A stretch of 64,000 nucleotides of DNA from an uncultured Opitutia bacterium. GTDB taxonomy: Bacteria; Verrucomicrobiota; Verrucomicrobiia; Opitutales; Opitutaceae. The translations under genes and the position numbers were made by a program. The notes beneath the pieces were generated by a model. It did no database searches. It was given only the letters and a program-made list of their open reading frames with translations, and was not told the origin of the DNA. Shown piece by piece: positions 56,545 to 64,000 of this stretch (its first letter is position 1; the number at the start of each line of letters is the position of its first letter). The stretch is from positions 44,260-108,259 of the forward strand of contig CAIRCN010000053.1 of assembly GCA_903877135.1 (NCBI GenBank). Direction: 5' to 3'.

Positions 56545-57390
56545 TCAGAGCTTGGCGGCGGTTGCGCGGAGAAAATCACGGAGCACAAGTGTCTCGGAGA
56601 CGTTGTCGCTTTCGTTGCAGTGCTCCCAGTCCATCCAGATATATTCCACGCCGAGCCAGCCGCGGTAGCCGTTCCGGTGCAGAGCCGCGAGCATCCTCGG
56701 ATAGTAGATGGTGTTCTGAGAGAAATTACACTGCAGACGACCGCGGCAGGCACCGCGCGTGTGCACATGGCTCGCGTGTGGCACTAGCGGCTCGATCCGG
56801 TCGTCCGGGACGCCGATGCGCGTGAAATGGGTGTAGTCGAGCGTGAGCGTCAGGCCCGGGACCAGCCGCACGAGCCCGGCAGCCTCCTCGGGTGTGGCGG
56901 CGATGGAGCCGACGTGCGCCTCGACGCCGAAGACGAGGCCAGCGGCCTTGCTCTGAGCGACGCGCCAGGCGAGTTCGCTCGCGGATCGGGCAAGCGACGC
57001 CTCGCGGCCCTCCTCGGTGAACAAGACGCCGGGCAGCGTCGTGACATGGCGGGAGCCTACTGCGGCGGCGTATTCGAGCGTGCGCAGGAACCAGTCGCGC
57101 GCCTTCCGCCGGCGGCTGGCGCTGGGCTGGTTGATGGCGAACGGCGCGAAGTCCGGCCGCATCTGCAGGAACACGTCGGCGGCGACGAGCCCGCGGTCGG
57201 CGAGGGCGCGCTGGAGTTTGCGACCGCTCGCCACGGGATTCTTGAATTCTTTCGACGGCCAGAGGTGCGAGCGCTGCTCGAAGAGGCCGAGGTCCACGCC
57301 GGTGAAGCCGAGGATGGCGATGAGGTCCAGCGCGTGCGGATGGCTCAGCAGCGGAAAGGTAAAATCGGCGCAGGCGAATTTCGTCCTCAT
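56545..57390 (-). CDS. TIM-barrel sugar-phosphate isomerase/epimerase family protein
   Basis: The start is ATG 57390, overlapping the SDR stop as ATGA; the frame stays open to 58182 but that part lies inside the SDR gene. The 281-residue protein has the AP-endonuclease-2/xylose-isomerase-like metal residues in FGVEAHVGS, TLDYTHFTR, SHVHTRGACRG and WLGVEYIWMDWE. Members isomerise or epimerise keto-sugars or act on inositol derivatives. Placed just before the BMC-T gene. Confidence 0.82.
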   Translation of the reverse strand: MRTKFACADFTFPLLSHPHALDLIAILGFTGVDLGLFEQRSHLWPSKEFKNPVASGRKLQRALADRGLVAADVFLQMRPDFAPFAINQPSASRRRKARDWFLRTLEYAAAVGSRHVTTLPGVLFTEEGREASLARSASELAWRVAQSKAAGLVFGVEAHVGSIAATPEEAAGLVRLVPGLTLTLDYTHFTRIGVPDDRIEPLVPHASHVHTRGACRGRLQCNFSQNTIYYPRMLAALHRNGYRGWLGVEYIWMDWEHCNESDNVSETLVLRDFLRATAAKL

Positions 57391-58238
57391 GACTTTTTGG
57401 GGATTTGCTGGAACGCGGTCGGGCCGGTGCACTGCCACTCCGCCGCCGTGAGGTAGCCGCAATCGACCGTGAGCGAGGTGCCGGTGACGCCGGCGGAGTC
57501 CTCGCAACTGAAGTAGAGAATCGATTTCGCCACATCGAGCGGCGAGAGCGAGATGCCCATGGCGACGCGGTTCAGCCGCTCGTTGAGCGCGGCGCGCGGG
57601 TCGGGCCGGACGTTGAGATGCTCCCAGAGCATCGGTGTCTCCGTGATGCCGGGACAGACGCAATTGCAGCGGATGCCGTGCGCCGCGTAGTCGAGGGCGA
57701 TCGAGCGCGTGAGCCCGAGGATGGCGTGCTTCGAGGTGGTGTAAACGGGCGTGCGCGCCTGGCCGACGAAGCTGCTGATCGAGCCGACGTTGACGACGTA
57801 GCCGCGGCGGGCGGCCCGCAGGTGCGGGAAGGCGTGTTTGAAGGCAAAGAACATTGACTTCACGTTCACCGCCATCACGTGGTCCCACTGCGCCTCCGAA
57901 TACTCGTGGAGGTCGCGCACCTCGACGATGCCGGCGTTGTTGACGAGAATGTCGAGCCGGCCGAACTGCGCGACCGTGGCCGCGATCGACTGCGCGACGT
58001 CGCTCTCGGAGCTGACGTCGCAGGCGAGCGCGAGGGCGGCGCCCGGCGAGCGGCGGTTGATCCGGGCGGCGATCTTGTGGCCCAACTCGAGGCGGCGCCC
58101 GATGAGCGCGACTTTGGCGCCCTCCTGCGCGAACAGTTCCGCCGTGGCCTCGCCGATGCCCGAGGTGGCGCCGCTGATCCATGCCACGCGGCCGGCGAGC
58201 CGGCTCGGGCGCGGTTTTGTTTTGGCCTTCGTGCTCAT
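57387..58238 (-). CDS. Short-chain dehydrogenase/reductase
   Basis: The 283-residue classical SDR has GATSGIGEATAELFA, DILVNNAGIV, a catalytic Ser in NVGSISS and YTTSK for the Tyr/Lys pair, ending GTSLTVDCGYLTAAEW. It resembles sugar-1-dehydrogenases and hydroxyacid-oxidising SDRs. Four bp follow the hydroxyacid dehydrogenase gene and it overlaps the TIM-barrel gene by ATGA, so the three are translated together. NAD versus NADP preference not determined. Confidence 0.88.
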   Translation of the reverse strand: MSTKAKTKPRPSRLAGRVAWISGATSGIGEATAELFAQEGAKVALIGRRLELGHKIAARINRRSPGAALALACDVSSESDVAQSIAATVAQFGRLDILVNNAGIVEVRDLHEYSEAQWDHVMAVNVKSMFFAFKHAFPHLRAARRGYVVNVGSISSFVGQARTPVYTTSKHAILGLTRSIALDYAAHGIRCNCVCPGITETPMLWEHLNVRPDPRAALNERLNRVAMGISLSPLDVAKSILYFSCEDSAGVTGTSLTVDCGYLTAAEWQCTGPTAFQQIPKKS

Positions 58239-58242
58239 AAAA

Positions 58243-59289
58243 TCACTGGTGCGGGCCGCAGAGACGAAGCCACTTTTCCTGGAACGACGGCCTGGCCAGC
58301 ACTTCGGGGTTGATCACGCCGCTCGGCCGCTTGCCTAGTGAGAGATCGATCATGCTCTGGCACGCGGTGCGGCCGATGTCGCGAAACAGCTCGTTGGTCC
58401 ACGCGATGCAGTGCGGTGCGAACAGCACGTTGTCCAGTTCGGCCAGCCGCGGCGGCGTGAGGACCGGTTCCTGCGCGAAGCAGTCCAGCGCGGCGCCGGC
58501 GAGCCGGCCGGCCTTGAGGGCGTCGTAGAGCGCCGCTTCGTCCACGATGCCACCGCGGGCGGTGTTTAGCAGAAACGCCGTGGGCCGCATGAGCGCGAGT
58601 TGCGGCGCGCCGATCAGACCGCGCGTCTGCTCGGTCAGCGGACAGTGAATCGAAACGAAGTCCGCCGTGCGGAGGAGTTCGTCGAGCGAAACTTTGCGCG
58701 CGCCGGCTTTGGTGGCAGTGGCGTCGTCGATAAATGGGTCGAACACCAGCGGCGGCTTCATGCCCCAGTTTTCCAGGAGCCGGAGGACGGCGCGGGCGAT
58801 GCCGCCGAACCCGATGAGGCCTAGGGTGCGGTCGCGCAGCTCGCCGCCCATGTAGCGCGAGCGCACGTCCCATTCGCCGGTGCGGACGAGCCGATCCTTT
58901 GTCCGCATGTGATGGGTTAACGCGATCATCCAGCCGACCGTCGCCTCCGCGACCGGCCGGTCCACCGCGCCTGTCGTGATGCAGACCGCCACGTCAGCGG
59001 CGGTGCAGGCCTTCACGTCAACCGAATCGTAGCCGACGCCGAAACGGCCGACGGCGAGCAGGTCATGCGCCTGCGAGACGGAGTGCGCGGTGATTTTCGG
59101 TGTCAGCACAATCACGCCGTGTGTGCCCGCCAGTTGCTCGGGTGCGATTTCGGGCCGGTGCTCGGCAAACGCCGTGTGGCGGATGTGCGGGGCCGCCGCC
59201 AGCACCGACAGGCCGATGTCGGCGTATTTCGTGCGCCCGGAAGCGTCGAAGAAATCGGCGGTCAGCTTGAGGTGAAACGGAGTGGCCAT
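58243..59289 (-). CDS. D-isomer-specific 2-hydroxyacid dehydrogenase
   Basis: The 348-residue NAD-dependent enzyme has the Rossmann GFGGIARAVLRLL, and the catalytic Arg, Glu and His in NTARGGIVDE, ALDCFAQEP and FAPHCIAW. The family reduces 2-oxoacids such as hydroxypyruvate or glyoxylate or runs the reverse. It lies 9 bp after the aldolase-cupin gene, which releases a 2-oxoacid, so reduction of pyruvate-like or keto-deoxy intermediates is plausible. Confidence 0.9.
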   Translation of the reverse strand: MATPFHLKLTADFFDASGRTKYADIGLSVLAAAPHIRHTAFAEHRPEIAPEQLAGTHGVIVLTPKITAHSVSQAHDLLAVGRFGVGYDSVDVKACTAADVAVCITTGAVDRPVAEATVGWMIALTHHMRTKDRLVRTGEWDVRSRYMGGELRDRTLGLIGFGGIARAVLRLLENWGMKPPLVFDPFIDDATATKAGARKVSLDELLRTADFVSIHCPLTEQTRGLIGAPQLALMRPTAFLLNTARGGIVDEAALYDALKAGRLAGAALDCFAQEPVLTPPRLAELDNVLFAPHCIAWTNELFRDIGRTACQSMIDLSLGKRPSGVINPEVLARPSFQEKWLRLCGPHQ

Positions 59290-59298
59290 GGGAACAGG

Positions 59299-60966
59299 TT
59301 ACGTGGGCCACGCGACGGCCGGCTCGACGGCGCAGGCTTCGTCCACGACGAGGCGCTCGGGCCGGGGGCCGGCATACACCCAGATCATCGCCATCGGCGC
59401 GGGGGTTTCGTTGATGAAGTAGTGGATGCGGCCGCGCGGCTGCAGTGCCGTCGCCTGCTGTTCCATGGAGTAGCGCCGGCCCTCGACGACGCAGGTCGCC
59501 CGGCCCTCGACGATGCAGATCGACTCGTCGAAATCGTGCAGGTGCGCCGGCAGCCGGCCGCCCTGCTGGAACAGCCCGTAGCCGCCGCTCATCTCCAGGC
59601 CAGGGAGGAGATCGTCGTTGAAGAAATCGACAAAGGCGGCGTTGGCGCCGGGCGAGTAGCGCTCGACTTTTTTTAGGTAGGTCACGCGCTCCGCGCCGGG
59701 CTGGGTCTGCGTCACCTCCGGCATGGTGCGGCGGGAGAAAAACTGGTTCACGAGCTCGCGCGCTGGCGCGGCCGACGCCATCGCGATGTGGAACAGCGCC
59801 GGGGTCGCGCGCGAGAGATTCGTCACGCGGTGGGCGAGGTCGCGCGGGATGGTGACGTTGTCGAGCGGGCCGATTTCATAGTGCCGGCCCTCGACGTCCA
59901 CGAGCGCGCGGCCCTGCAGGAGCGTGATCGACTCGGCGAAGGTGTGGCGGTGGCACGGCAGCACGGCGCCGGGGACGAAGGTGACGAGGCCAGTGGTCAG
60001 GTTGCGCGCCTGATTGTGCGCGCCGACCATGCAGTCGAACGTCACACCAGGCGCGACTTCGAGCTGCGGGCCGCTGCCGCGGGCGTTCATGACCTCGTTG
60101 CGGTCGGGCCGCATCTCGGGCGGCGCGCACTTGACCGGCCGCTCCGTGGCGAGCGCGGTGGCGTTGTTTTCCAGCGTGAAACTCGCGCGCATCGTCCGGT
60201 CGCGGCCCTGCGAGGCCAGCACGCTATGCAGGCCGCGCAGCAACAGACCGGCGTCCAAGCCCACTCCGAGCATCTGGAATCCCTGTTCGCGGCGCTTGGT
60301 GAGGTTGGCTTCGTCGGTGGCGATCACACCGCAGTGTTTGCCGGCCTTCCGGAGCACGTCCTTTGCCTGCAGAATAAGTTCGGCGACTCCTGGGCCTTCC
60401 CATTTGCCGGGGAAGCCCGCGGTCGAAGAAAGGTCGGCAGGGCCGAAAAAGAAAAGGTCGGTGCCCGGCACGCGCGCGAGCTGCTCGACGTTTTGCACCG
60501 CCTTCACGCTCTCGATGATCGGCACGACGAGCACGTTGGCGTCGGCCTCGGCGGTGTGTTCGACGAAGCATTGGCCCCAGCAGGTCGCGCGTTCGGCACC
60601 GATGCCGCGCACGCCGTGCGGCGGATAAGTGGCCGCAGCAATCGCCTCCTCGAGTTGTTGCGCCGTCTCGACCCACGGGATCACGACGCCATCGGCGCCG
60701 ATATCGAGCGCGCGCTTGATGAGCGCAGGGGAGTTTTCCGCGAGGCGCACAAGGACGACGGTGTCGCTGCGCACGGCCGCGCGGATGTGCTCGACGATCT
60801 CTTTCCAGTCGAGGTGGCCGTGCTCGGCGTCGATTGTCACCCAGTCAAGTCCGAGCGCCACCGCCATTTCGCAGATACTCGCCGAATCCAGCGTGATCCA
60901 AAGGCCGTAAACCGGACGGTTGGACTGCAACTTGGCGCGCAGACGCTGAATGGCGGTGACCTTCAT
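59299..60966 (-). CDS. HpcH/HpaI-type aldolase fused to two cupin domains
   Basis: The start is ATG 60966 (MKVTAIQRLRAKL). The 555-residue protein has an N-terminal class II pyruvate aldolase (1 to about 255) with H49 in DAEHG, R74, E152 in PIIES and D178 in GPADLS, matching the HpaI/YfaU catalytic and metal residues with a uniform offset. Two cupins follow: H339, H341, E345, H379 and H475, H477, E481, H515, each a full metal set. Such an aldolase cleaves 2-keto-3-deoxy sugar acids to pyruvate plus an aldehyde. First gene of the eight-gene BMC-T operon. Confidence 0.88.
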   Translation of the reverse strand: MKVTAIQRLRAKLQSNRPVYGLWITLDSASICEMAVALGLDWVTIDAEHGHLDWKEIVEHIRAAVRSDTVVLVRLAENSPALIKRALDIGADGVVIPWVETAQQLEEAIAAATYPPHGVRGIGAERATCWGQCFVEHTAEADANVLVVPIIESVKAVQNVEQLARVPGTDLFFFGPADLSSTAGFPGKWEGPGVAELILQAKDVLRKAGKHCGVIATDEANLTKRREQGFQMLGVGLDAGLLLRGLHSVLASQGRDRTMRASFTLENNATALATERPVKCAPPEMRPDRNEVMNARGSGPQLEVAPGVTFDCMVGAHNQARNLTTGLVTFVPGAVLPCHRHTFAESITLLQGRALVDVEGRHYEIGPLDNVTIPRDLAHRVTNLSRATPALFHIAMASAAPARELVNQFFSRRTMPEVTQTQPGAERVTYLKKVERYSPGANAAFVDFFNDDLLPGLEMSGGYGLFQQGGRLPAHLHDFDESICIVEGRATCVVEGRRYSMEQQATALQPRGRIHYFINETPAPMAMIWVYAGPRPERLVVDEACAVEPAVAWPT

Positions 60967-61154
60967 TGGCGCGAATTTGAGCGACGGAATGGGCGAATGC
61001 GAGCGAGATGAAATGCGGAGGGTGTCATGCATTCAAGCAGAAGCTCGGCCGTTTTTCCGCGGTGGGACGCTGCGAGAAACCGCAGCCGCGCGGCCGGTGC
61101 AACTGGGCGCTGGGCGGCGTGTCACGCGCCAAAATTGGCTGCGTCGGTGCCGGT
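60967..61154 (-). promoter_or_regulatory. Upstream region of the BMC-T operon
   Basis: The 188-bp gap before the aldolase-cupin start separates it from the leftward membrane-protein gene that ends at 61155. It should carry the operon promoter. I see no confident -35/-10 or riboswitch fold here. Confidence 0.3.
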
Positions 61155-61538
61155 TCAGGGCTTGGCTTTCAGGGTTTGCAGACTGAGCAGGTAGAGCACG
61201 GCGAACACCGTGTCGGCCGCGGCGAAATATTTCCACAGGTCGGGTATGCCCGAGCCCAGCCAGTAGCAAACCAGGGTGCCGACGTAGCACACTTTCAGCA
61301 GCACGCCGTAGGGGATCAGCACCTGGAATTTCACAGGATCGCGGGCGATCTGGAGGAACATGAGCCCGAAGATCACGAGGATGCCGGCCGCGAAATCGAC
61401 ATAGCCCCAGTGGTTGGGCGGCATGATGCCGGTGGCGGCGTAGATGCGGGGACCGGCGACGAGGAAGGCGAGGCCGAGCAGACCGTCGTAGGCTGCGGAG
61501 ACGAGGAAGAGCAGGCGGATGGAGGCGATGGAGTTCAT
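61155..61538 (-). CDS. Four-helix small membrane protein
   Basis: The start is placed at ATG 61538 (MNSIASIRLLFLVS); the open frame continues upstream but only inside the radical SAM gene. The 127-residue protein has four hydrophobic helices spread over its whole length, with PPNHWGYVDFAAGILVI in the middle. It overlaps the radical SAM stop as ATGA. I do not recognise a named family. It is probably part of the radical SAM system. Confidence 0.65.
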   Translation of the reverse strand: MNSIASIRLLFLVSAAYDGLLGLAFLVAGPRIYAATGIMPPNHWGYVDFAAGILVIFGLMFLQIARDPVKFQVLIPYGVLLKVCYVGTLVCYWLGSGIPDLWKYFAAADTVFAVLYLLSLQTLKAKP

Positions 61539-62899
61539 GGGGATGGAGGAGAAATTGCTTCTGCCGGCGCGGACGACCGGCGCGGATAGCCGGGCTCGTT
61601 GGAGAAATGCTGGAAGAACGCCTTGCGGCGGCGGCGCGTAGCCTCGTCGCTGTAGATCCGCTGGCTCAGCCAATAGATGCCCTCGCGCAGTTCCTGCGGC
61701 GTCATCCCGGTGGGGCGAAAGTTTACGTCGAACAGCGTGCACAGGTGCCACGCGGTGGGCTCGAGCAGCCGGCCTGCCGCCAGCAGACGGTCGTAAAGCG
61801 GCGTGCCCGGGAAGGACGTGAGCAAAGTGATCTGCACGTCGAACAGCGCCCACGCCTCGGCGCATTCCTCGACTTGGCGGAACACGTCCTTCGTGTGCCC
61901 GTCGAGCCCGAGGATGAAGCAGCCGTTGACGGTGATGCCGTGCGATTGGATGGCGCGGATGGCGTCGGCATAGCCGGCGGCCCAGCGGGCCTTGCGGTCG
62001 GCACGTTGTTCGAGGCCGGTCAGCGCCGGGGCGGTGGGGCTTTCGAGCCCGATCAGCACCTGCCGGCATCCCGCCTCGTGCATGAGTTCGAGCAGCTCCG
62101 CATCCTCGGCCACGCTGATATCGGTTTCAGTGAACCATTTCACCTTGAGCGGCAGCAGCGCACGGCAGAGCGCCTTGCCCCACGTTTTGTCCACAAAGGT
62201 GTTGTCGTCGGCAAATTCGATGAACGCGCCCGGGTGCAGTCGCTCAATGGCGGCGATGTCGCGCACGACGTGCTCCACCGGGCGGCGCCGATAAGACGAG
62301 TGCAGCATCACCGTTGAGGCGCAGAACTCGCAGCGCCAGGGGCAGCCGCGCGTCGTCTGCACCGTGTAGCGGTTGTAGGGGCGCTCACCGAGGAGATCGA
62401 AGCGCGGCACCGGCTGGGCGGCGAGATCGACCGGCGGAAAATCGCTGGCGCGGAAAATCGCTGGTGGCGCTTTCCGCTCCGCGGCGGCGACGATGGCAGC
62501 CCAGACGGATTCGCCTTCGCCCACCGCCACATAGTCGGCGTGGGTCAGAGCTTCCTCGGGCACGCACGAGACATGCAGCCCGCCGATGGCCACGCGCACG
62601 CCGGCCTGGCGCAGCTTGTCGGCGATCGCATAGGCGTCGGCCGCCTGCGCCGTGAACGTGCTGATCGCCACGAGGTCGCAGCCGTAGATTTCCGGCGGCT
62701 CACGGCCGGCCGCCTCGGCCTCGAAGTAATGCAGCTCGTGTCCCGCCGGCGTGTGTGCGGCGATACAGAGCAGCCCGAGGCTCGGCAACGAGGCGACAAT
62801 GCGACTGCGGTCCACGAAGCCCGGCAGCGTGAGCCCGAGCCGGAGCAATTCCTGGTCGCACGCGCGGACGCCGCTCATCGCGAGAAGGGCGATTTTCAT
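61535..62899 (-). CDS. B12-binding radical SAM protein
   Basis: The 454-residue protein starts at ATG 62899. Residues 1 to about 150 look like a cobalamin-binding Rossmann domain (AAHTPAGHELHYFEAE, GGLHVSCVPEE). The radical SAM cluster motif is CPWRCEFC near 186-193 (CxxxCxxC), followed by FADDNTFVDK and GLDGHTKDVFRQVEE. This is the class B/P-methylase-like architecture that methylates or rearranges unactivated carbons. It overlaps both neighbours by ATGA. Substrate unknown. Confidence 0.87.
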   Translation of the reverse strand: MKIALLAMSGVRACDQELLRLGLTLPGFVDRSRIVASLPSLGLLCIAAHTPAGHELHYFEAEAAGREPPEIYGCDLVAISTFTAQAADAYAIADKLRQAGVRVAIGGLHVSCVPEEALTHADYVAVGEGESVWAAIVAAAERKAPPAIFRASDFPPVDLAAQPVPRFDLLGERPYNRYTVQTTRGCPWRCEFCASTVMLHSSYRRRPVEHVVRDIAAIERLHPGAFIEFADDNTFVDKTWGKALCRALLPLKVKWFTETDISVAEDAELLELMHEAGCRQVLIGLESPTAPALTGLEQRADRKARWAAGYADAIRAIQSHGITVNGCFILGLDGHTKDVFRQVEECAEAWALFDVQITLLTSFPGTPLYDRLLAAGRLLEPTAWHLCTLFDVNFRPTGMTPQELREGIYWLSQRIYSDEATRRRRKAFFQHFSNEPGYPRRSSAPAEAISPPSP

Positions 62900-63270
62900 G
62901 ACAGGTAGAGAATCAGAACCACGGCAGCCAGCAGCAGGCTCACCGGGATGAAAAACAGGTGCCGAAACGCCGGTTTCCAAGCGGTCAGGAAACACACCGC
63001 TGGCATCGCGATGCCGCCGGCGAGCAGCAACCCGCCGGGCCACGCATTCAGGAACGAGGCGCCGGTGGCCACCGGCGCGAGACCGAACACCACGTTGAAG
63101 AGGCCCAGCGCCGCGCAGGCGATGTGGCCGAGACGCAGCAACCGGCGGCGGAAAGAGGAATAGCCGCCGAGGAAATCCTCCCGGTGAAAACCCAAACCGA
63201 TGACCGCCCCGCTGACGAAAGCCAGCAGGACCAGCCACCAACCCGCGTGAAAGTTGAGCGGATGAGGCAT
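62896..63270 (-). CDS. Small membrane protein, DUF-like
   Basis: The 124-residue protein has four hydrophobic helices (about 10-27, 45-65, 73-95 and 105-123) linked by short basic loops (FRRRLLRLGH). It is the first gene of the three-gene unit and overlaps the radical SAM start as ATGA. I do not recognise the family; context suggests that the radical SAM enzyme works at or near the membrane. Confidence 0.6.
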   Translation of the reverse strand: MPHPLNFHAGWWLVLLAFVSGAVIGLGFHREDFLGGYSSFRRRLLRLGHIACAALGLFNVVFGLAPVATGASFLNAWPGGLLLAGGIAMPAVCFLTAWKPAFRHLFFIPVSLLLAAVVLILYLS

Positions 63271-63630
63271 TGTAAGTGCCGATTGCGCGGGACACTACGT
63301 GCCGGGCGCATCGTGCCAAGGCCAATTGTGCAGAAGCGGCAGCGCGCCCAACCAGAATGACGGTTCCAGTGAGGGTAAAATGGTGCCCCATAACGCAGTT
63401 TATCATGAACTTTTGCCACTGTATTTAGCAGTGAGAACCTAGTGGAAAACCGGCAATTTAACAGTGCGTGCCCGAAATCATCCAACCTTAGGCTTGAGCA
63501 TGAACTGTGACGCAAACCACGGGTCTATTTGCATCATTTGCGCCACAGTTGGCGCTAACCAGAGAAGTGGACCTTACCGGCATCGAGCAGGCGCCCCTAG
63601 CCGGCTGAGCCCTTGGCAAACCTCCTCCCA
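63271..63630. other. Gene-free region, 360 bp
   Basis: This gap is AT-richer than the rest of the window. No supported gene, hairpin pair or promoter was recognised. It includes the promoter of the leftward radical SAM operon near 63271-63320 and may contain older remnants of the decayed sensor gene to its right. Confidence 0.35.
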
Positions 63631-63753
63631 TTTTGGCAGCAGGTGCAGCTCCCGAGGCACTACATCACGCAGCACACCGGCGCCAAGTTCACGCACGGTA
63701 TGTGCCCGGAGTGCGCCAAGAGATATTTCCCGGAGTATACTGCCCCTGAGTAG
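63631..63753 (+). pseudogene. Remnant: C-terminal tail of a PAS-type sensor protein
   Basis: The frame ending in TAG at 63751-63753 reads FWQQVQLPRHYITQH then TGAKFTHGMCPECAKRYFPEY. This closely matches the conserved tail of many PAS/GAF sensor kinases and diguanylate cyclases, which follows their CxxCKK-IR segment (normally ...GYWQQVE...FSHGICPECAKKLYPE). The CxxCKK part and everything before it are missing, and the preceding frame has no homology, so this is a broken gene end. Confidence 0.55.
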
Positions 63754-63877
63754 AAGCTGGGATCGTGAACCTTGAGGGCGTCAGGGCGCTCTCGGGAACG
63801 GCGGTCGATCCGCGCCATGTCGGTATCTGGAGCGCTTGCGCCAATGGACGAATGACGCAGCTTAGTGCCATCCCCTC

Positions 63878-64000
63878 ATGATCGAGTCGGCAAAGCAAAA
63901 TTCCACCCAGCCGGCACCTGTCCGAACATCCGCCGTGCTGGCGACCGGAAGTTTCACCGCGGCGCTTGGATTTTTGACTTTGCTGGGCTGGGCACTCGGC
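63878..64000 (+). CDS. Start of a membrane protein gene (partial)
   Basis: The frame from ATG 63878 runs to the right edge (41 residues): a polar start MIESAKQNSTQPAPVRTSAV followed by a hydrophobic helix FTAALGFLTLLGWALG. It looks like the N-terminus of a membrane sensor or transporter. Being 124 bp after a decayed sensor tail, a sensor kinase is a fair guess, but the rest is outside the window. Confidence 0.45.
   Translation, partial: MIESAKQNSTQPAPVRTSAVLATGSFTAALGFLTLLGWALG

Noticed and set aside
56545..58182. 545-residue version of the TIM-barrel gene
   Set aside because: The extra 264 residues lie in the out-of-frame part of the SDR gene and are Arg/Pro-rich. The ATG at 57390 overlaps the SDR stop as ATGA and begins the conserved fold.
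61535..63406. Longer start of the radical SAM gene
   Set aside because: The upstream extension runs through the membrane protein gene in another frame. The ATG at 62899 overlaps that gene's stop as ATGA and starts the B12 domain.

Overview
The window is GC-rich chromosomal DNA, roughly two-thirds G+C by eye, with densely packed genes. The gene mix suggests Verrucomicrobiota, probably a relative of Opitutaceae. It combines many sugar-nucleotide and glycosyltransferase genes, several phytanoyl-CoA dioxygenase family proteins, unusual glycoside hydrolases, a bacterial microcompartment (BMC) shell protein and a SecA with a CxC..CH zinc tail. Taxonomy is inferred from gene content only. I saw no rRNA, tRNA or CRISPR array.

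Region 1 (1-19.6 kb) builds surface glycans or glycolipids. It holds a polyprenol-phosphate-mannose synthase next to a PIG-V-like integral mannosyltransferase, and GT4 and GT2 glycosyltransferases. It also has rmlA and rmlB, a DegT aminotransferase, an RmlD-like reductase, two CDP-paratose/tyvelose-2-epimerase relatives, a methyltransferase-GT2 fusion and two GT-C-like membrane proteins.

Region 2 (19.6-30 kb) is mostly housekeeping: a phytanoyl-CoA dioxygenase, a HIT protein, nrdR, a TrpG/PabA amidotransferase, tgt, a UDP-glucuronate decarboxylase, secA and lnt. It carries two intergenic repeats: a REP-like inverted repeat that supplies the stop codon of a hypothetical gene, and an 82-bp element whose terminal repeat contains a spurious tgt start.

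Region 3 (30-44.5 kb) is a carbohydrate-utilisation block. It has a Pseudomonas-type L-rhamnose isomerase, an SDR, two PhyH-like oxygenases around an AraC regulator, a heparinase II/III-like lyase, a GxGYxYP protein, a GH140-like (DUF4038) enzyme and a GH36-like enzyme. No transporter or sulfatase is visible.

Region 4 (44.5-53 kb) starts with a low-GC GNAT gene bounded by GTTAGGC/GCCTAAC sites, like an integron cassette. Next comes a leftward run of manA, an AsmA-like gene, grpE, dnaJ and a LEA-like EF-hand protein. ftsK and a RodZ-like gene follow on the other strand.

Region 5 (53-63.3 kb) is the most interesting part. A tight leftward operon of eight genes encodes an HpcH/HpaI aldolase fused to two cupins, a 2-hydroxyacid dehydrogenase, an SDR, a TIM-barrel isomerase, a tandem-domain BMC shell protein (BMC-T), a mutarotase-like protein, a left-handed beta-helix transferase and trpS. 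No other shell gene is visible. A separate three-gene, translationally coupled operon for a B12-binding radical SAM enzyme lies upstream of it. The right edge (63.3-64 kb) holds a decayed PAS-sensor tail and the start of a new membrane protein gene.
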